In this document: positions 1-6,507 of the stretch, piece after piece | Numbering within the stretch: the stretch's first letter is position 1 | Layout of the letters: the number at the start of each line of letters is the position of its first letter | DNA from: Chryseosolibacter sp044507115 | Lineage (GTDB): Bacteria; Bacteroidota; Bacteroidia; Cytophagales; Cyclobacteriaceae | DNA length: 6,507 nt | Assembly: GCA_044507115.1 (NCBI GenBank) | Contig: JBIQJZ010000210.1 | Coordinates: 1-6,507 of the forward strand | Direction of reading: 5' to 3' | Notes under the pieces: generated by a model | The model's database searches: none | Seen by the model: the letters and a program-made list of their open reading frames with translations, nothing else | What the model was told of the DNA's origin: nothing | Made by a program: the position numbers and the translations under genes

Positions 1-1541
1 CGTTCGTTCGCATGCCGATCGGGACGGACCAGCGCGTTACCGATTCCGTGACTGCGGTTGTTGAAAACAGGGTGATCCAGGCGATCGGGGAGAACAACCC
101 GGTTGTCGAGTCTGTTATTTCGAATATTGCAATCGGCGCAAGCGATAATCCCTTCGACGCCGGTACACAGGCAATTCCTCACCTCGGGAAGGTTACCGTT
201 GCGTTTGTGAAATTCTCCGAGCGGGGCGGTCAATCTACTCGCGAATTCCTCGACGACATTCGGGAAGCGGTGCAGGGGATTAAAGGTGCGGAGGTGTCAG
301 TCAGTTCAGAGGTGAACGGACCCCCAACGGGGAAACCAATCAATATCGAGGTAGCTGGAGACGACTTCGATGCACTCGTTAAGGCAGCGGATGATCTTCA
401 TCGCTATCTCGTTCGGCAGCAAGTGCCGGGTGTGGAAGAACTGAAGTCGGATTTTCAAAGCGATAAGCCGGAGATTGTAATAAATATCGATCGTGAGAAA
501 GCCAACCGAGAGGGGATATCGACTGGACAAATCGGTCAGGCACTGAACACTGCAGTATATGGCTACGAGATTTCCAGGTTTCGCGATGCGAATGATGACT
601 ACCCGATTCAATTGCGTGTACGCGAGGATCAGCGGAATGATGTGAATACACTTATCAATATGCCCATTACGTATCGCGATATGGGAATGGGGGGTATCGT
701 TCGTCAGATTCCGCTGTCAGCTGTCGCGACGGTCGAGTACACAAATACTTTTGCGGGAATCCGAAGAATCGATCAGAAGCGAGTGATTACACTTTCCTCA
801 AACGTGTTGGCAAGCCACAACGAGAATGAAGTGGTCGCTGACATTTTAGGACGGCTGAAGGATTTCACGATACCGGATGGAGTCACCGTGAGGATGACGG
901 GCGCGCAGGAGGAACAGGCGGAGGCGGCGTCTTTCCTGATGATGGCATTCGGACTTGCATTCGCCTTGATGTTCATGATCCTCGTGATTCAATTCAACTC
1001 CGTGAGCAAGCCCGTGATTATTCTGATGGAGATCGTATTTAGTTTGATCGGTGTGCTGATCGGGTTTTCGCTGTTTCGCATGGAGATATCGATTGTCATG
1101 ACAGGCGTTGGCATCCTGGCGCTTACCGGGCTTGTGGTGCGCAACGGGATTCTTCTTGTAGAGTTCACCGACCTGCTGCGCGAGCAGGGTGTCGAGCTGT
1201 ACGAAGCTGTGATTGAGGCCGCTAAGACGCGGATGACACCGGTCATTCTGACAACCCTCGCCGCATCGATGGGACTCATCCCGCTGGCGGTGGGGCTGAA
1301 CATTGATTTCGTTTCACTGTTCACACATCTGGATCCCAAACTTTATTTCGGAGGTGACAACGTCGCTTTCTGGGGTCCTCTTTCGTGGACAATGATCTTC
1401 GGACTCGGCTTCGGCACGTTCCTGACACTGGTCCTTGTGCCGGTTCTCTACCTTCTTGTGGCAAAACTGAAGGAAAGAGTTTTTGCGCGCCGCGCCCCTG
1501 AGACGAGTCCGGGGACGGAAGGTAGCGTCGCGTTGAATTGA
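1..1541 (+). CDS. RND-family efflux transporter, C-terminal half (5' end outside window)
   Basis: This is the inner-membrane pump subunit of a tripartite resistance-nodulation-division exporter, probably of the HAE-1 (AcrB-like) class, which uses the proton gradient to expel amphiphilic compounds. About 513 residues are visible. The frame is open from base 3, and the first ATG (base 12) falls inside a conserved periplasmic stretch (FVRMPIGTDQRVTDS), so the true start is upstream. Counting from that ATG, residues 1-300 form the second periplasmic loop (porter and docking subdomains). Five hydrophobic segments follow at about 305-328 (TM8), 333-355 (TM9), 357-385 (TM10, GLVVRNGILLVEF), 408-428 (TM11) and 455-485 (TM12). 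A short basic, Pro/Thr-rich cytoplasmic tail ends at TGA 1539-1541. The TM4 proton-relay aspartates are off-window. TM10 has Arg377 where AcrB has Lys940. The loop with HLDPKLYFGGDNVAFWGPLSW is typical of FCB-group RND pumps, from memory of the family. Substrate cannot be read from the sequence. The family call is firm. Confidence 0.95.
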   Translation, partial: FVRMPIGTDQRVTDSVTAVVENRVIQAIGENNPVVESVISNIAIGASDNPFDAGTQAIPHLGKVTVAFVKFSERGGQSTREFLDDIREAVQGIKGAEVSVSSEVNGPPTGKPINIEVAGDDFDALVKAADDLHRYLVRQQVPGVEELKSDFQSDKPEIVINIDREKANREGISTGQIGQALNTAVYGYEISRFRDANDDYPIQLRVREDQRNDVNTLINMPITYRDMGMGGIVRQIPLSAVATVEYTNTFAGIRRIDQKRVITLSSNVLASHNENEVVADILGRLKDFTIPDGVTVRMTGAQEEQAEAASFLMMAFGLAFALMFMILVIQFNSVSKPVIILMEIVFSLIGVLIGFSLFRMEISIVMTGVGILALTGLVVRNGILLVEFTDLLREQGVELYEAVIEAAKTRMTPVILTTLAASMGLIPLAVGLNIDFVSLFTHLDPKLYFGGDNVAFWGPLSWTMIFGLGFGTFLTLVLVPVLYLLVAKLKERVFARRAPETSPGTEGSVALN

Positions 1542-1561
1542 TTGACGAATTATTTTGTTGG

Positions 1562-1593
1562 GGCAGAGACGGGCATAGAAACCCGTCTCTGCC
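1562..1593 (+). terminator. Perfect 12-bp hairpin after the RND gene; probable terminator or leader structure
   Basis: Arms GGCAGAGACGGG (1562-1573) and CCCGTCTCTGCC (1582-1593) are exact reverse complements around an 8-base loop, CATAGAAA. The hairpin starts 20 bases after the pump's stop codon, which fits an intrinsic terminator. However, the 3' flank is only GTTTCT rather than a real U tract, so termination may be weak or may need no U tract, as is often the case in Bacteroidota-like genomes. It ends 6 bases before the proposed start of the next gene (ATG 1600), so it could instead mask that start. It could also be one copy of a dispersed palindromic repeat. The structure itself is certain; its role is inferred. 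Confidence 0.7.
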
Positions 1594-1599
1594 GTTTCT

Positions 1600-2856
1600 A
1601 TGAGACCCCGATATATGACGTACATTTTATTCATCATCTTCTTCCTAGTGGTGGATATTTACCTGTTTCAGGCAGTTCTAGCCGTCAGCAGCGATTGGTC
1701 CCCATTCTGGAAAAGACTGATCCGCTATTCATTCTGGATACCGACAATAGCCTGTATTGCAGCGTTGACATGGTGGATGTTCGGAGATACATACCGGGTC
1801 AGCGCTGCAGCGAGGAACTGGATTATCACCGGTTTGTTCGCGACATATTTTTCTAAACTTTTTGGGATTGTCTTTGTTTTCGCCGACGATCTGCAACGCG
1901 GTGTCCGATGGATTGCCGCATGGTTTGGTGATAGAAGCAGTGGGGGAGAACCGCTGCCGGGCAAGCCGATCAGTCGATCTGAATTTCTCACTACAGCGTC
2001 GCTTGTCGCTACCGCCATCCCATTCGGTACAATGGTATATGGTATTTTGTCGGGAGCTCACGACTATCGTATTCGACGCGTAAAAGTCGCTTTGCCCAAC
2101 CTTCCGAAAGCATTCGAGGGACTAACGATCGGTCAGCTTTCAGACATCCACGCGGGAAGTTTTCACAATCGAAGGGCCGTGATCGGCGGAGTTGAAATGA
2201 TGATGAAGGAGAAGCCCGACGTCGTCTTTTTCACCGGAGATCTGGTGAATAACGAAGCCAGCGAGATGAAGGACTACGTAAATGTCTTCGATAAGTTGAA
2301 GGCACCACTCGGCGTTTATTCGGTGATGGGAAATCATGATTACGGCGACTATTTCCACTGGTCGAATGCAGCGGCGAAGAAGAAAAATTTTCAGGACCTG
2401 ATCGCGGTGCACAGCGCAATGGGATATCGGTTGCTGATGAATGAAAGTCATATCCTGCGTGAAGGAAGCGACCAGATTGCGATCATAGGCAACGAGAACT
2501 GGGGTGGCCGGGGGTTTGCCAAATACGGGAAGCTCCGGGAAGCATACCAAGGGACCGGTGAGGCCGCGGTGAAACTATTATTGTCACACGATCCAAGCCA
2601 TTGGGATGCTCAGGTACGGCCGGAGTTTCCGGATATCGATTTGATGTTCTCTGGACATACACATGGGTTTCAATTTGGTGTTGAGATTGGTTCGCTCAAG
2701 TGGAGCCCGTCACAATACGCGTACAAGCAGTGGTCTGGATTGTATCAGGAGGGAAATCAGTATTTGTATGTAAACCGGGGTTTCGGATATTTGGGATACC
2801 CCGGCAGGATTGGAATGCCACCGGAACTTACTATCGTTGAGCTCACGCGTGGCTGA
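1600..2856 (+). CDS. Membrane-anchored calcineurin-like metallophosphoesterase (first of tandem pair)
   Basis: This 418-residue protein has four predicted membrane segments (about 7-28, 44-61, 74-96, 129-150) followed by a complete calcineurin-like phosphoesterase domain. Dimetal-site motifs, in order, are D182-x-H184 (SDIHAG), G213-D214, GNHD (244-247), H330 (LLSHDPSHW) and GHTH (352-355). Architecture and motifs match COG1408 (YkuE/YaeI-like) enzymes; some relatives act on UDP-2,3-diacylglucosamine or other phosphodiesters, but the substrate here is unknown. The segment PISRSEFL before TM4 resembles a Tat signal with the second arginine lost. Basic loops (K38, R39, R42; R100, R103, R112) suggest these loops are cytoplasmic, which would put the catalytic domain in the periplasm. 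ATG 1600 was chosen because it leaves a short tail before TM1, similar to the downstream paralogue. ATG 1615 is an alternative, and neither has a clear Shine-Dalgarno. A 20-base gap to the next gene implies cotranscription. Confidence 0.88.
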   Translation: MRPRYMTYILFIIFFLVVDIYLFQAVLAVSSDWSPFWKRLIRYSFWIPTIACIAALTWWMFGDTYRVSAAARNWIITGLFATYFSKLFGIVFVFADDLQRGVRWIAAWFGDRSSGGEPLPGKPISRSEFLTTASLVATAIPFGTMVYGILSGAHDYRIRRVKVALPNLPKAFEGLTIGQLSDIHAGSFHNRRAVIGGVEMMMKEKPDVVFFTGDLVNNEASEMKDYVNVFDKLKAPLGVYSVMGNHDYGDYFHWSNAAAKKKNFQDLIAVHSAMGYRLLMNESHILREGSDQIAIIGNENWGGRGFAKYGKLREAYQGTGEAAVKLLLSHDPSHWDAQVRPEFPDIDLMFSGHTHGFQFGVEIGSLKWSPSQYAYKQWSGLYQEGNQYLYVNRGFGYLGYPGRIGMPPELTIVELTRG

Positions 2857-2876
2857 GTCGTGGCGGGGAAGGAATC

Positions 2877-4160
2877 ATGAGGGAACTCTTTCAGGAAAGT
2901 TTGGTGCTGCAGCTAGCGCTGCTAATCGTGATTGATTTCTATACGTACACGTCGGTCTACAGAACGACTCGGACTTTCCGACCATTCTTTCGACGGGCTG
3001 TGCGGATCGGAATATGGGTGCTGTCCGCGCTGGCAATTGCTGCCGTAGTGTGGTATAAGTTTTCGGAACCTTACTACAAGGCGCTTAGCATGCGCCAATG
3101 GGCAATCATCATCGTCTTGATGGTGTACGCCTCCAAGCTGTTGACGATCTCAGTAATTTTCATCGACGATATTCAGATTAATTTTCGCAGGCTGGTGAGA
3201 TATTTTCGCACCCGAAAGTCGACAAGGATTCCAGGCAAGCCCATTACGCGCTCCGCTTTTTTTGACAAAGTCGCGATTTCCGCCGGCGCACTTCCACTTG
3301 CATCGATGGTCACAGGCATTCTATCAGGAGCGACCGACTACCGCGTCGTCCGCCAGACAGTTTTCCTTCCTAATCTCCCGAAGTCTTTTGACGGAATCCG
3401 AATCGGTCAGTTTTCGGATGTGCACGCCGGATCGTTTTCGAATAAGACTGCTGTGCGAGGGGGAGTTGAAATGTTGGTGAACGAAAAGCCCGATGTGATA
3501 TTTTTTACCGGCGACCTTGTCAACTATCAAACCGATGAGGTTGCTGATTATCTGAATGTGTTTCGCGCTATGAAAGCGCCGATGGGTGTGTTTTCGTCAA
3601 CGGGAAACCACGACTACGGCAATTATCGCAAGTGGTCGGGAGACTCATCCAAACGAAAGAACTTTGATGATATGCTGGAAGCTCACCGCCTGCTGGGATA
3701 TGATCTGTTGATGAATGAGCATCGCTTTCTTGAAGCGGACGGCGATCGGCTGGCAATCATCGGAATTGAAAACTGGGGTGTCGGTCCGGCTCACAGATTT
3801 CCGAAGTATGGCAAGCTCGAGCAGGCATACCGCGGCACGGAAGACGCCCCGGTTCGTCTGCTGCTGTCGCACGATCCGAGCCACTGGGATGCGCAGATCC
3901 GACCGGAGTTCCCCAACATCGATCTGACATTTGCGGGACACACGCATGGCTTTCAGGTAGGTATTGAAGTCGGTAACTTCCGATGGAGTCCGTCGCAATA
4001 TGTTTATAAACAGTGGGCGGGGCTTTATCGCGAGGACCAGCAATATTTGTATGTAAACCGGGGTTTTGGCTGTATAGGTTATCCGGGCCGCATCGGCATG
4101 CCACCTGAGCTGACAGTCATTGAGCTCAAGAGGGGAACCCCTCCAACGCGTCCCTCCTGA
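2877..4160 (+). CDS. Membrane-anchored calcineurin-like metallophosphoesterase (second of tandem pair)
   Basis: This is a 427-residue paralogue of the preceding gene with the same plan: four hydrophobic segments (about 9-28, 43-61, 75-97, 128-149) and then an intact catalytic domain with D181-x-H183 (SDVHAG), G212-D213, GNHD (243-246), H332 (SHDPSHW) and GHTH (354-357). Hand alignment gives roughly 64% identity to its neighbour over the last 300 residues, rising to about three quarters in the final 110, but much less in the membrane part. It carries a three-residue insertion near 303-308 (WGVGPAHRF) and a seven-residue tail (TPPTRPS). Loops after TM1 and TM3 are strongly basic, supporting a periplasmic catalytic domain. 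The start at ATG 2877 is preceded by a purine-rich GGGGAAGGAA (2865-2874), a plausible if close ribosome site. It probably arose by tandem duplication. The reaction is phosphomonoester or phosphodiester hydrolysis; the substrate is unknown. Confidence 0.9.
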   Translation: MRELFQESLVLQLALLIVIDFYTYTSVYRTTRTFRPFFRRAVRIGIWVLSALAIAAVVWYKFSEPYYKALSMRQWAIIIVLMVYASKLLTISVIFIDDIQINFRRLVRYFRTRKSTRIPGKPITRSAFFDKVAISAGALPLASMVTGILSGATDYRVVRQTVFLPNLPKSFDGIRIGQFSDVHAGSFSNKTAVRGGVEMLVNEKPDVIFFTGDLVNYQTDEVADYLNVFRAMKAPMGVFSSTGNHDYGNYRKWSGDSSKRKNFDDMLEAHRLLGYDLLMNEHRFLEADGDRLAIIGIENWGVGPAHRFPKYGKLEQAYRGTEDAPVRLLLSHDPSHWDAQIRPEFPNIDLTFAGHTHGFQVGIEVGNFRWSPSQYVYKQWAGLYREDQQYLYVNRGFGCIGYPGRIGMPPELTVIELKRGTPPTRPS

Positions 4161-4169
4161 TGATCAGGA
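4155..4169. repeat. Short inverted repeat spanning two convergent stop codons
   Basis: TCCTGA (4155-4160), TGA (4161-4163) and TCAGGA (4164-4169) form a 6-bp perfect inverted repeat with a 3-base loop. It contains the stop codon of the second phosphoesterase (4158-4160) and, on the other strand, that of the 6-phosphogluconate dehydrogenase (4164-4166). It has no flanking T tract and is too short to be called a terminator with confidence. Part of the symmetry follows simply from two facing TGA codons. Confidence 0.35.
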
Positions 4170-5060
4170 TGGCGTTACCGCGTGGCCGCCGAACTCATTG
4201 CGCAGGGCAGCGACAATTTTTCCTGAGAATGTATCGTCTTCGAGCGAACGATATCGCATAAGTAGCGATAGCGCGATCACGGGTGTGGCGATCTGTTTTT
4301 CGAGTGCGGTCTCCAGCGTCCATTTTCCCTCTCCCGACGACTGCATCACGCCGCGGATACTCTCAAGTTTGGGATCCTTCGACAGCGCGTTCTCGGTAAG
4401 TTCCATCAGCCAGCTGCGTACAACGCTCCCGTGGTTCCATACTCCGGCGACCGACTTCAGGTCGAGGTCGAATTCGCTTTTATGCAACACCTCAAATCCT
4501 TCCGCAATAGCCTGCATCATTCCATACTCGATTCCATTGTGGATCATCTTGACGAAATGTCCTGAGCCAGATTGACCGCAGTGCAAGTAGCCGTTAGGCA
4601 CAGAGATGTCGCGGAAGAGTGATTCACAATACGAGAAGGCTTCTTTATTTCCACCGACCATCGCGCACACCCCGTTTAGTGCTCCGGTAATTCCGCCGCT
4701 CGTCCCGCAATCGAGGTAGTCGATTCCACTGCTCGCAAGGTCAGCTGCACGACGCACTGAGTCGTGGTAATTCGAATTTCCCCCGTCGATTAAGATATCC
4801 TTCTCGCGAAGTAAGGGCTTAACTTCACGGATTAGACTGTCAACTGCCGATCCCGCCGGGATCATCAGCCAGACAACCTTCCGGCCCGACAACGATTCTA
4901 CGAGTTGTCTGACAGAGCCAGCGGTTGCAATTCCTTCTTTTGAAATGGAATCAACCGTCGGTTGATGGACATCAAACGCCCGCACGTCGTGGCCATGCCG
5001 GTGCATATTAAGGGCGAGGTTGAATCCCATCTTTCCCAATCCGATTAGTCCTATTTGCAT
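4164..5060 (-). CDS. gnd: 6-phosphogluconate dehydrogenase, decarboxylating, short NAD-type
   Basis: The enzyme catalyses oxidative decarboxylation of 6-phosphogluconate to ribulose 5-phosphate and CO2 in the cytoplasm, reducing a nicotinamide cofactor. The 298-residue product has an N-terminal Rossmann fold with GLGKMG (7-12). An acidic residue, D30, ends the second strand (VRAFD), where NADP-linked enzymes usually have an Asn-Arg-Thr motif, so NAD preference is inferred. TSGG (120-123) corresponds to the substrate-binding SGG segment. GHFVKMIHNGIEYG (168-180... beginning at G167) carries K171, H174, N175 and E178, equivalent to the sheep enzyme's catalytic K183, H186, N187 and E190. Length matches the short class (B. 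subtilis YqeC-like, about 300 residues) rather than the 470-residue form, so the shorter C-terminal helical domain is normal and not a truncation. ATG 5058-5060 directly precedes the first beta strand, MQIGLIG. There is no Shine-Dalgarno in the AT-rich 29-base gap after the gluconokinase gene, with which it likely shares a transcript. Confidence 0.93.
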   Translation of the reverse strand: MQIGLIGLGKMGFNLALNMHRHGHDVRAFDVHQPTVDSISKEGIATAGSVRQLVESLSGRKVVWLMIPAGSAVDSLIREVKPLLREKDILIDGGNSNYHDSVRRAADLASSGIDYLDCGTSGGITGALNGVCAMVGGNKEAFSYCESLFRDISVPNGYLHCGQSGSGHFVKMIHNGIEYGMMQAIAEGFEVLHKSEFDLDLKSVAGVWNHGSVVRSWLMELTENALSKDPKLESIRGVMQSSGEGKWTLETALEKQIATPVIALSLLMRYRSLEDDTFSGKIVAALRNEFGGHAVTPS

Positions 5061-5089
5061 GTTAGTATAGTTTGAATAGTTCTTTAGTT

Positions 5090-6507
5090 TTATGTCATCA
5101 GCGAGTGGAGGCTTCCATATAGTTCTCGGTAGTTCCTGAACATTGCCTTATAGGCTGGAACGCGATCAACATTCGGTGAATACTCAACAAATTGTTCTGG
5201 TTTTACCTCGCGGTAGCATGAGATTATGCCCAACTCCTTCATCGCTAGAAACACCGCGCCGGTTGCGGACGCATCCGCGTCGTTAACGAGACAGATTTTT
5301 CTTTCGAACAAATCGGAGATCAACTGCAGCCATTGTGCGGAGTGGATGAATCCACCGCTGACTTGTATTTGACGGACCTCCAATCCGCTTTCGATCATGT
5401 TCGCTGTAATATCGTACAACGATGCAGAGACGCCCTCAACCACCGCCCGCGTGAAATGCGCTTGCCGGTGGTGTCCGCGCATGCCGAAGAATACACCGCA
5501 CGCATCGCTGTTCCAGATCGGCGCACGTTCCCCCAGTAGGTACGGCAGAAAAAGAAGGCCTTCGGCACCGGGAGGAGTGTCGTGCAAAGCATCCAACAGC
5601 CTGCCATAGTCAGCAGGGGTTTCCAACTTGATGCCGAGCAAGTTGTCGGCATACCACTTCAGCGCACCCCCGCCGTTGTTAACAGGTCCCCCGCATACAA
5701 ATGTATTTTGGTCAAGCAGATAGTTGAACGTCATCGCATTGAAGTTAATCACGGGACTCTCACGGGTAATTCGCACTGCACCGCTTGTTCCGATGGTCAG
5801 GGCGAGATACCCTTCGTCTGTGGCAAAACTACCGACGTTTGCAAGACACCCGTCACTTGCGCCGATGATGAATACGGTATCAGTTGAAATTCCGAGTTGA
5901 CGACAGAACGAAAGATCGAGTGAATGTCTTCGGTGATTGGTGTTGACCAGTTCGGATAATTTTGCTTGAGTGATGCCCGCCGCGTGCAGCGATTCATCGT
6001 TCCAGCGAAGACTTCGGATGTCCATCAGGCCCGTCGCCGACGCCAGCGAATAGTCGATCTCAAAGGCCCCAAACAATCTGTACCAGATGTATTCCTTGAT
6101 GGAAATGAACTTGTGAGTCTGCTTGAATAACGCGGGTTCATGCTCTTTCAACCACTGAAGCTTGCAAAGTGGCGTCATCGGGTGTATCGGAGTGCCGCTC
6201 GTTTCATAGATGCGGCGGGCTTGCGGAGACGCCAGCAGACTCTTTGCTTCGAGCGCGCTTCTGTTGTCGCCCCATATGATCATATCCATCAGCGCATTTC
6301 CGCGGCTGTCTACGGGTAGGACGCCATGCATGGCGCTGCTAAGGCATATCGCGAGGGGAGCGCAGCCTTGTCGCGTTGTAATGTCTTTGATGCACGTTGT
6401 AAAAGCGTGCCAAATCACCTCCGGTGACTGTTCCTGAAAGCCAGGTTTTGGTTGGGAGATCGTATACTGTACTTGCGCCTTGTCAACGAGATTCCGGTCG
6501 CCGGTCA
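5090..6507 (-). CDS. gntK: Gluconokinase, FGGY carbohydrate kinase family (N-terminus outside window)
   Basis: The enzyme phosphorylates D-gluconate with ATP to 6-phosphogluconate, the substrate of the enzyme encoded just downstream. About 472 residues are visible. The frame stays open from the GTG at 6418 to the right edge and reads as family sequence (QYTISQPKPGFQEQSPEVIW), so GTG 6418 is internal. About 20-30 residues, including the usual N-terminal phosphate-binding DxGTTS motif, lie off-window. FGGY signature 1 is MTPLCKLQWL (6149-6178), preceded by GTPIHP, which is typical of gluconokinases. The likely catalytic aspartate is in GASDG (codon 5852-5854). Also present are TIGTSGAVR, NGGGALKWY, VSGGF (around 5347-5361) and ASATGAV near the C-terminal ATP-binding lobe. 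Family and length fit B. subtilis-type GntK, not the unrelated P-loop GntK of E. coli. Xylulokinase or another FGGY specificity is less likely given the neighbouring 6-phosphogluconate dehydrogenase. Stop is TAA 5090-5092. Confidence 0.88.
   Translation of the reverse strand, partial: TGDRNLVDKAQVQYTISQPKPGFQEQSPEVIWHAFTTCIKDITTRQGCAPLAICLSSAMHGVLPVDSRGNALMDMIIWGDNRSALEAKSLLASPQARRIYETSGTPIHPMTPLCKLQWLKEHEPALFKQTHKFISIKEYIWYRLFGAFEIDYSLASATGLMDIRSLRWNDESLHAAGITQAKLSELVNTNHRRHSLDLSFCRQLGISTDTVFIIGASDGCLANVGSFATDEGYLALTIGTSGAVRITRESPVINFNAMTFNYLLDQNTFVCGGPVNNGGGALKWYADNLLGIKLETPADYGRLLDALHDTPPGAEGLLFLPYLLGERAPIWNSDACGVFFGMRGHHRQAHFTRAVVEGVSASLYDITANMIESGLEVRQIQVSGGFIHSAQWLQLISDLFERKICLVNDADASATGAVFLAMKELGIISCYREVKPEQFVEYSPNVDRVPAYKAMFRNYRELYGSLHSLMT

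Noticed and set aside
12..14. ATG as start of the RND gene
   Set aside because: The frame is open to the left edge and the ATG lies inside a conserved periplasmic segment; the protein would lack half of the pump.
1542..1570. TTGACG near 1542-1547 as a -35 box for the phosphoesterase genes
   Set aside because: No acceptable -10 lies at the right distance, since the hairpin occupies that place, and no Bacteroidota TAnnTTTG box is present either.
1542..1856. 104-codon plus-strand ORF starting right after the pump
   Set aside because: It overlaps the hairpin and the start of the metallophosphoesterase in another frame, with no family resemblance; the phosphoesterase frame is unmistakable.
2140..2550. 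136-codon minus-strand ORF within the first phosphoesterase
   Set aside because: It is a shadow of the conserved catalytic domain on the opposite strand, rich in His and Ile from reverse-complement codons.
4120..4575. 151-codon plus-strand ORF overlapping the end of the second phosphoesterase and the dehydrogenase
   Set aside because: It lies antisense to a clear 6-phosphogluconate dehydrogenase, has Ser-rich low-information sequence and shows no recognisable domain.
5061..5089. Possible separate promoter for the 6-phosphogluconate dehydrogenase
   Set aside because: The 29-base AT-rich gap is too short for a full promoter and shows no paired boxes; cotranscription with the kinase is simpler.

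Overview
This window reads as ordinary bacterial chromosome of moderate GC content with tightly packed genes. The likely source is a Gram-negative bacterium of the Bacteroidota/Chlorobiota/Ignavibacteria (FCB) type. Three things point there: the RND pump has a TM11-TM12 loop and C-terminus typical of that group, the starts mostly lack clear Shine-Dalgarno sequences, and a membrane-anchored metallophosphoesterase of this form is common there. This placement is inference from protein style, not from a marker gene.

Layout: five protein genes, two of them cut by the window edges, in two convergent blocks. On the plus strand, bases 1-1541 hold the C-terminal half of an RND efflux transporter. A 58-base gap with a perfect 12-bp hairpin follows. 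Next come two tandem paralogous genes (1600-2856 and 2877-4160), 20 bases apart. Each encodes an integral-membrane metallophosphoesterase with four predicted membrane segments followed by a complete calcineurin-like catalytic domain.

On the minus strand, read from the right edge, lies an FGGY-family gluconokinase (5090-6507). Its N-terminus lies beyond the window, and the GTG at 6418 is an internal codon rather than the start. A 29-base gap separates it from a short 6-phosphogluconate dehydrogenase (4164-5060). These two enzymes catalyse consecutive steps, gluconate to 6-phosphogluconate to ribulose 5-phosphate plus CO2, so they form a plausible gluconate-catabolic operon. The two blocks meet tail to tail with only 3 bases between stop codons.

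No RNA genes, mobile elements, CRISPR arrays or non-coding stretches over 300 bases were found. The least explained element is the tandem pair of membrane phosphoesterases, whose charge pattern suggests that the catalytic domains face the periplasm and whose substrate is unknown. I saw no strong evidence for a wholly new multi-gene system.
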